A stretch of DNA of 64,000 bases from Caldivirga sp. MU80 (GTDB lineage: Archaea; Thermoproteota; Thermoprotei; Thermoproteales; Thermocladiaceae), in NCBI RefSeq assembly GCF_001663375.1, contig NZ_LCTF01000005.1:1-64000 (forward strand), written 5' to 3'. Within the stretch, counting starts at the first letter, position 1. Every line of letters starts with the position of its first letter. Under the pieces are notes generated by a model. It was not told where the DNA came from. It did no database searches and saw nothing but the letters and a program-made list of their open reading frames with translations. A program made the translations under genes and the position numbers. This document shows positions 62,869-64,000 of the stretch, piece after piece.

Positions 62869-63714
62869 TCAACCGAACCCGGTTAATATGCTTAAGACCC
62901 CGCTCACAATGGCTAATGTGCCCAGTGTTGCTGTTAATAGAATTATGTGCCTACTCCTGGCGAACCTAAGTAAAGCATCAATTAACACTAGACTCACAAG
63001 GGCAGCAACCACTATGGATACCAGTATTACATTCATGTTGACATCGGATATGAGGGTGTGGAACAAGTGCCTTGTGAATAAGGCAGGCACTATTGAGGCC
63101 CCTACGGCAGCTGGTATCATTGATATGAATGATAACCTGAAGGAATCCTCCGGGTTTAGGCCAAGTAGCAGCATCGTCGACACCGTCACGCCTGACCTAC
63201 TGACGCCGGGGAGTGCCGCAATGCCCTGCACTGCCCCTATCAGTACCAGTTCCCATGTCTTTAACTCGTTCAGTCTTTTCCTTGGTACGTACCTTAACCT
63301 TGAGATGTATATTAGTAAAGCGTCGGCGATTAGTATTAGGCCGAGTATTATCATGGGTAACCCAATTCCAATACCCTTAACCGACTCAGCCACCGTTAGG
63401 TAGAGTGGTACCCCAACCAACCCGGTTAAGACCGTTATAATGATAACATACTTAAGCATCATGTAGTCATATGCGCTCCCCCTAAGCACCAGGGCCTTTA
63501 AGATACCCCAAACCTCCCTCCTGAAGTAGATCAAGGCCGCCAGAACCGTGCCTACTTCTAGAAATAGGCCAAGGGCATAGGCCTGGTTGAAGGTTAGGTG
63601 CAGTGCGTATATTGACGTTATCATTATCTGCGTCTTACTGCTTATGGGCAACCACTCGCTGATACCCTGCACAATACCGAGGGCCAGGCCATTCACAACA
63701 TCCGCAATATTCAT
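62869..63714 (-). CDS. uppP: Undecaprenyl-diphosphatase family UppP (BacA)
   Basis: A 281-aa polytopic phosphatase. LGIVQGISEWLPISSKTQIM (near residues 12-31) has the conserved Glu and the [E]WLPISS motif, and IAALPGVSRSGVTVSTMLLLGL (near 165-186) holds PGxSRSG with the catalytic Ser/Arg. Bacterial members recycle undecaprenyl diphosphate; in archaea the substrate is likely dolichyl diphosphate for glycosylation. Starts at ATG 63714. Confidence 0.9.
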   Translation of the reverse strand: MNIADVVNGLALGIVQGISEWLPISSKTQIMITSIYALHLTFNQAYALGLFLEVGTVLAALIYFRREVWGILKALVLRGSAYDYMMLKYVIIITVLTGLVGVPLYLTVAESVKGIGIGLPMIILGLILIADALLIYISRLRYVPRKRLNELKTWELVLIGAVQGIAALPGVSRSGVTVSTMLLLGLNPEDSFRLSFISMIPAAVGASIVPALFTRHLFHTLISDVNMNVILVSIVVAALVSLVLIDALLRFARSRHIILLTATLGTLAIVSGVLSILTGFG

Positions 63715-63735
63715 GAAAAGCCCATAACCCGACTA

Positions 63736-64000
63736 TTAATAAGCGTTATTCCCATGGACGCTACCCAGGCTAACCTTGAGTTCACCATTGCTGCACCTGA
63801 TCGTCACGTAGCCGAAGTGCGGCTTCATTACTAGGGCCTTTACCCATGACCCTGGATTAGCAACCTTAAGCTCACTGTTGAAGACGGGTACATGGGTGTG
63901 CCCACTGATGACCCAGTCATGGTCATTAACGTTGAGGATCCTCCTAAGCATCACCTCAAATAAGGGGTAGTTAAGTAGTTTAAGTGATATGAAGCTCAGT
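63736..64000 (-). CDS. Metallophosphoesterase, C-terminal part (runs off window)
   Basis: The minus-strand frame is open to the window's right edge (LSFISLKLLNYPLFEVMLRRILN before the in-window ATG), so only the last 87 residues are seen. VISGHTHVPVF is the GHTH metal-binding motif of calcineurin-like phosphoesterases and KVANPGSW the following conserved turn. It ends 21 bp before the uppP start, so the two may be co-transcribed. Confidence 0.8.
   Translation of the reverse strand, partial: LSFISLKLLNYPLFEVMLRRILNVNDHDWVISGHTHVPVFNSELKVANPGSWVKALVMKPHFGYVTIRCSNGELKVSLGSVHGNNAY

Overview
The window looks like the chromosome of a hyperthermophilic crenarchaeon, most likely Thermoproteales of the Caldivirga/Vulcanisaeta kind. 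Supporting signs are an archaeal mevalonate operon (thiolase, DUF35 protein, HMG-CoA synthase), HerA and NurA, RNA polymerase subunit N, archaeal-type uS9 and uS14, a CCA-encoding tRNA-Gln, archaeal TruD, and many genes whose start codon lies about 26 bp below a TATA box, so probably leaderless. The genus is an inference from family content.

1-3510: an IS200/IS605-type TnpB gene, cut by the left edge, ends in an omega-RNA/right-end hairpin that abuts the back half of a DUF4143-type ATPase, so the element appears to have split that gene. A HEPN remnant and about 0.9 kb of hairpin-rich noncoding DNA follow. 3511-9692: AroM-like protein, DUF1177, NCS1 permease with a small membrane partner, DUF917 protein and HyuA-like protein, proposed here as a (thio)hydantoin or related cyclic-amide uptake and breakdown locus. 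A HyuB-type gene and an amino-acid permease lie 10 kb away.

9749-18602: small membrane proteins, an FkbM methyltransferase, a two-gene EVE-McrB/McrC-like modification-dependent restriction system with a 54-aa third ORF, a decayed DUF89 gene, and two archaeal ATPase genes. One ATPase is intact behind a 32-bp perfect palindrome; the other has lost its middle to a GC-rich structured segment.

18790-29247: SagB-type oxidoreductase, HyuB, APC permease, IolB-like isomerase, a short uS14 gene, LysO-like exporter, a three-repeat CRISPR remnant, a DUF2080-TnpB pair, and a YwgA-like/PIN toxin-antitoxin pair whose toxin gene is broken by an 11-bp tandem duplication. 29789-33555: a secreted CAP-like protein, a protein with two twin-CX3C motifs, and unknowns.

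33943-64000 is mostly core genome: tRNA-Gln, UbiD, UbiA, a beta-lactamase-fold hydrolase, TRAM protein, mevalonate operon, HerA/NurA with a four-repeat degenerate CRISPR array whose last repeat encodes the HerA tail, DUF92, MoeA/MobA-like, two-subunit fumarase, MTA phosphorylase, TruD, RpoN, AnmK-like kinase, uS9, UppP and a partial phosphoesterase. An orphan ABC solute-binding protein gene here carries two frameshifts. Overall the window shows a compact genome with repeated mobile-element, CRISPR and toxin-antitoxin decay in its accessory parts.
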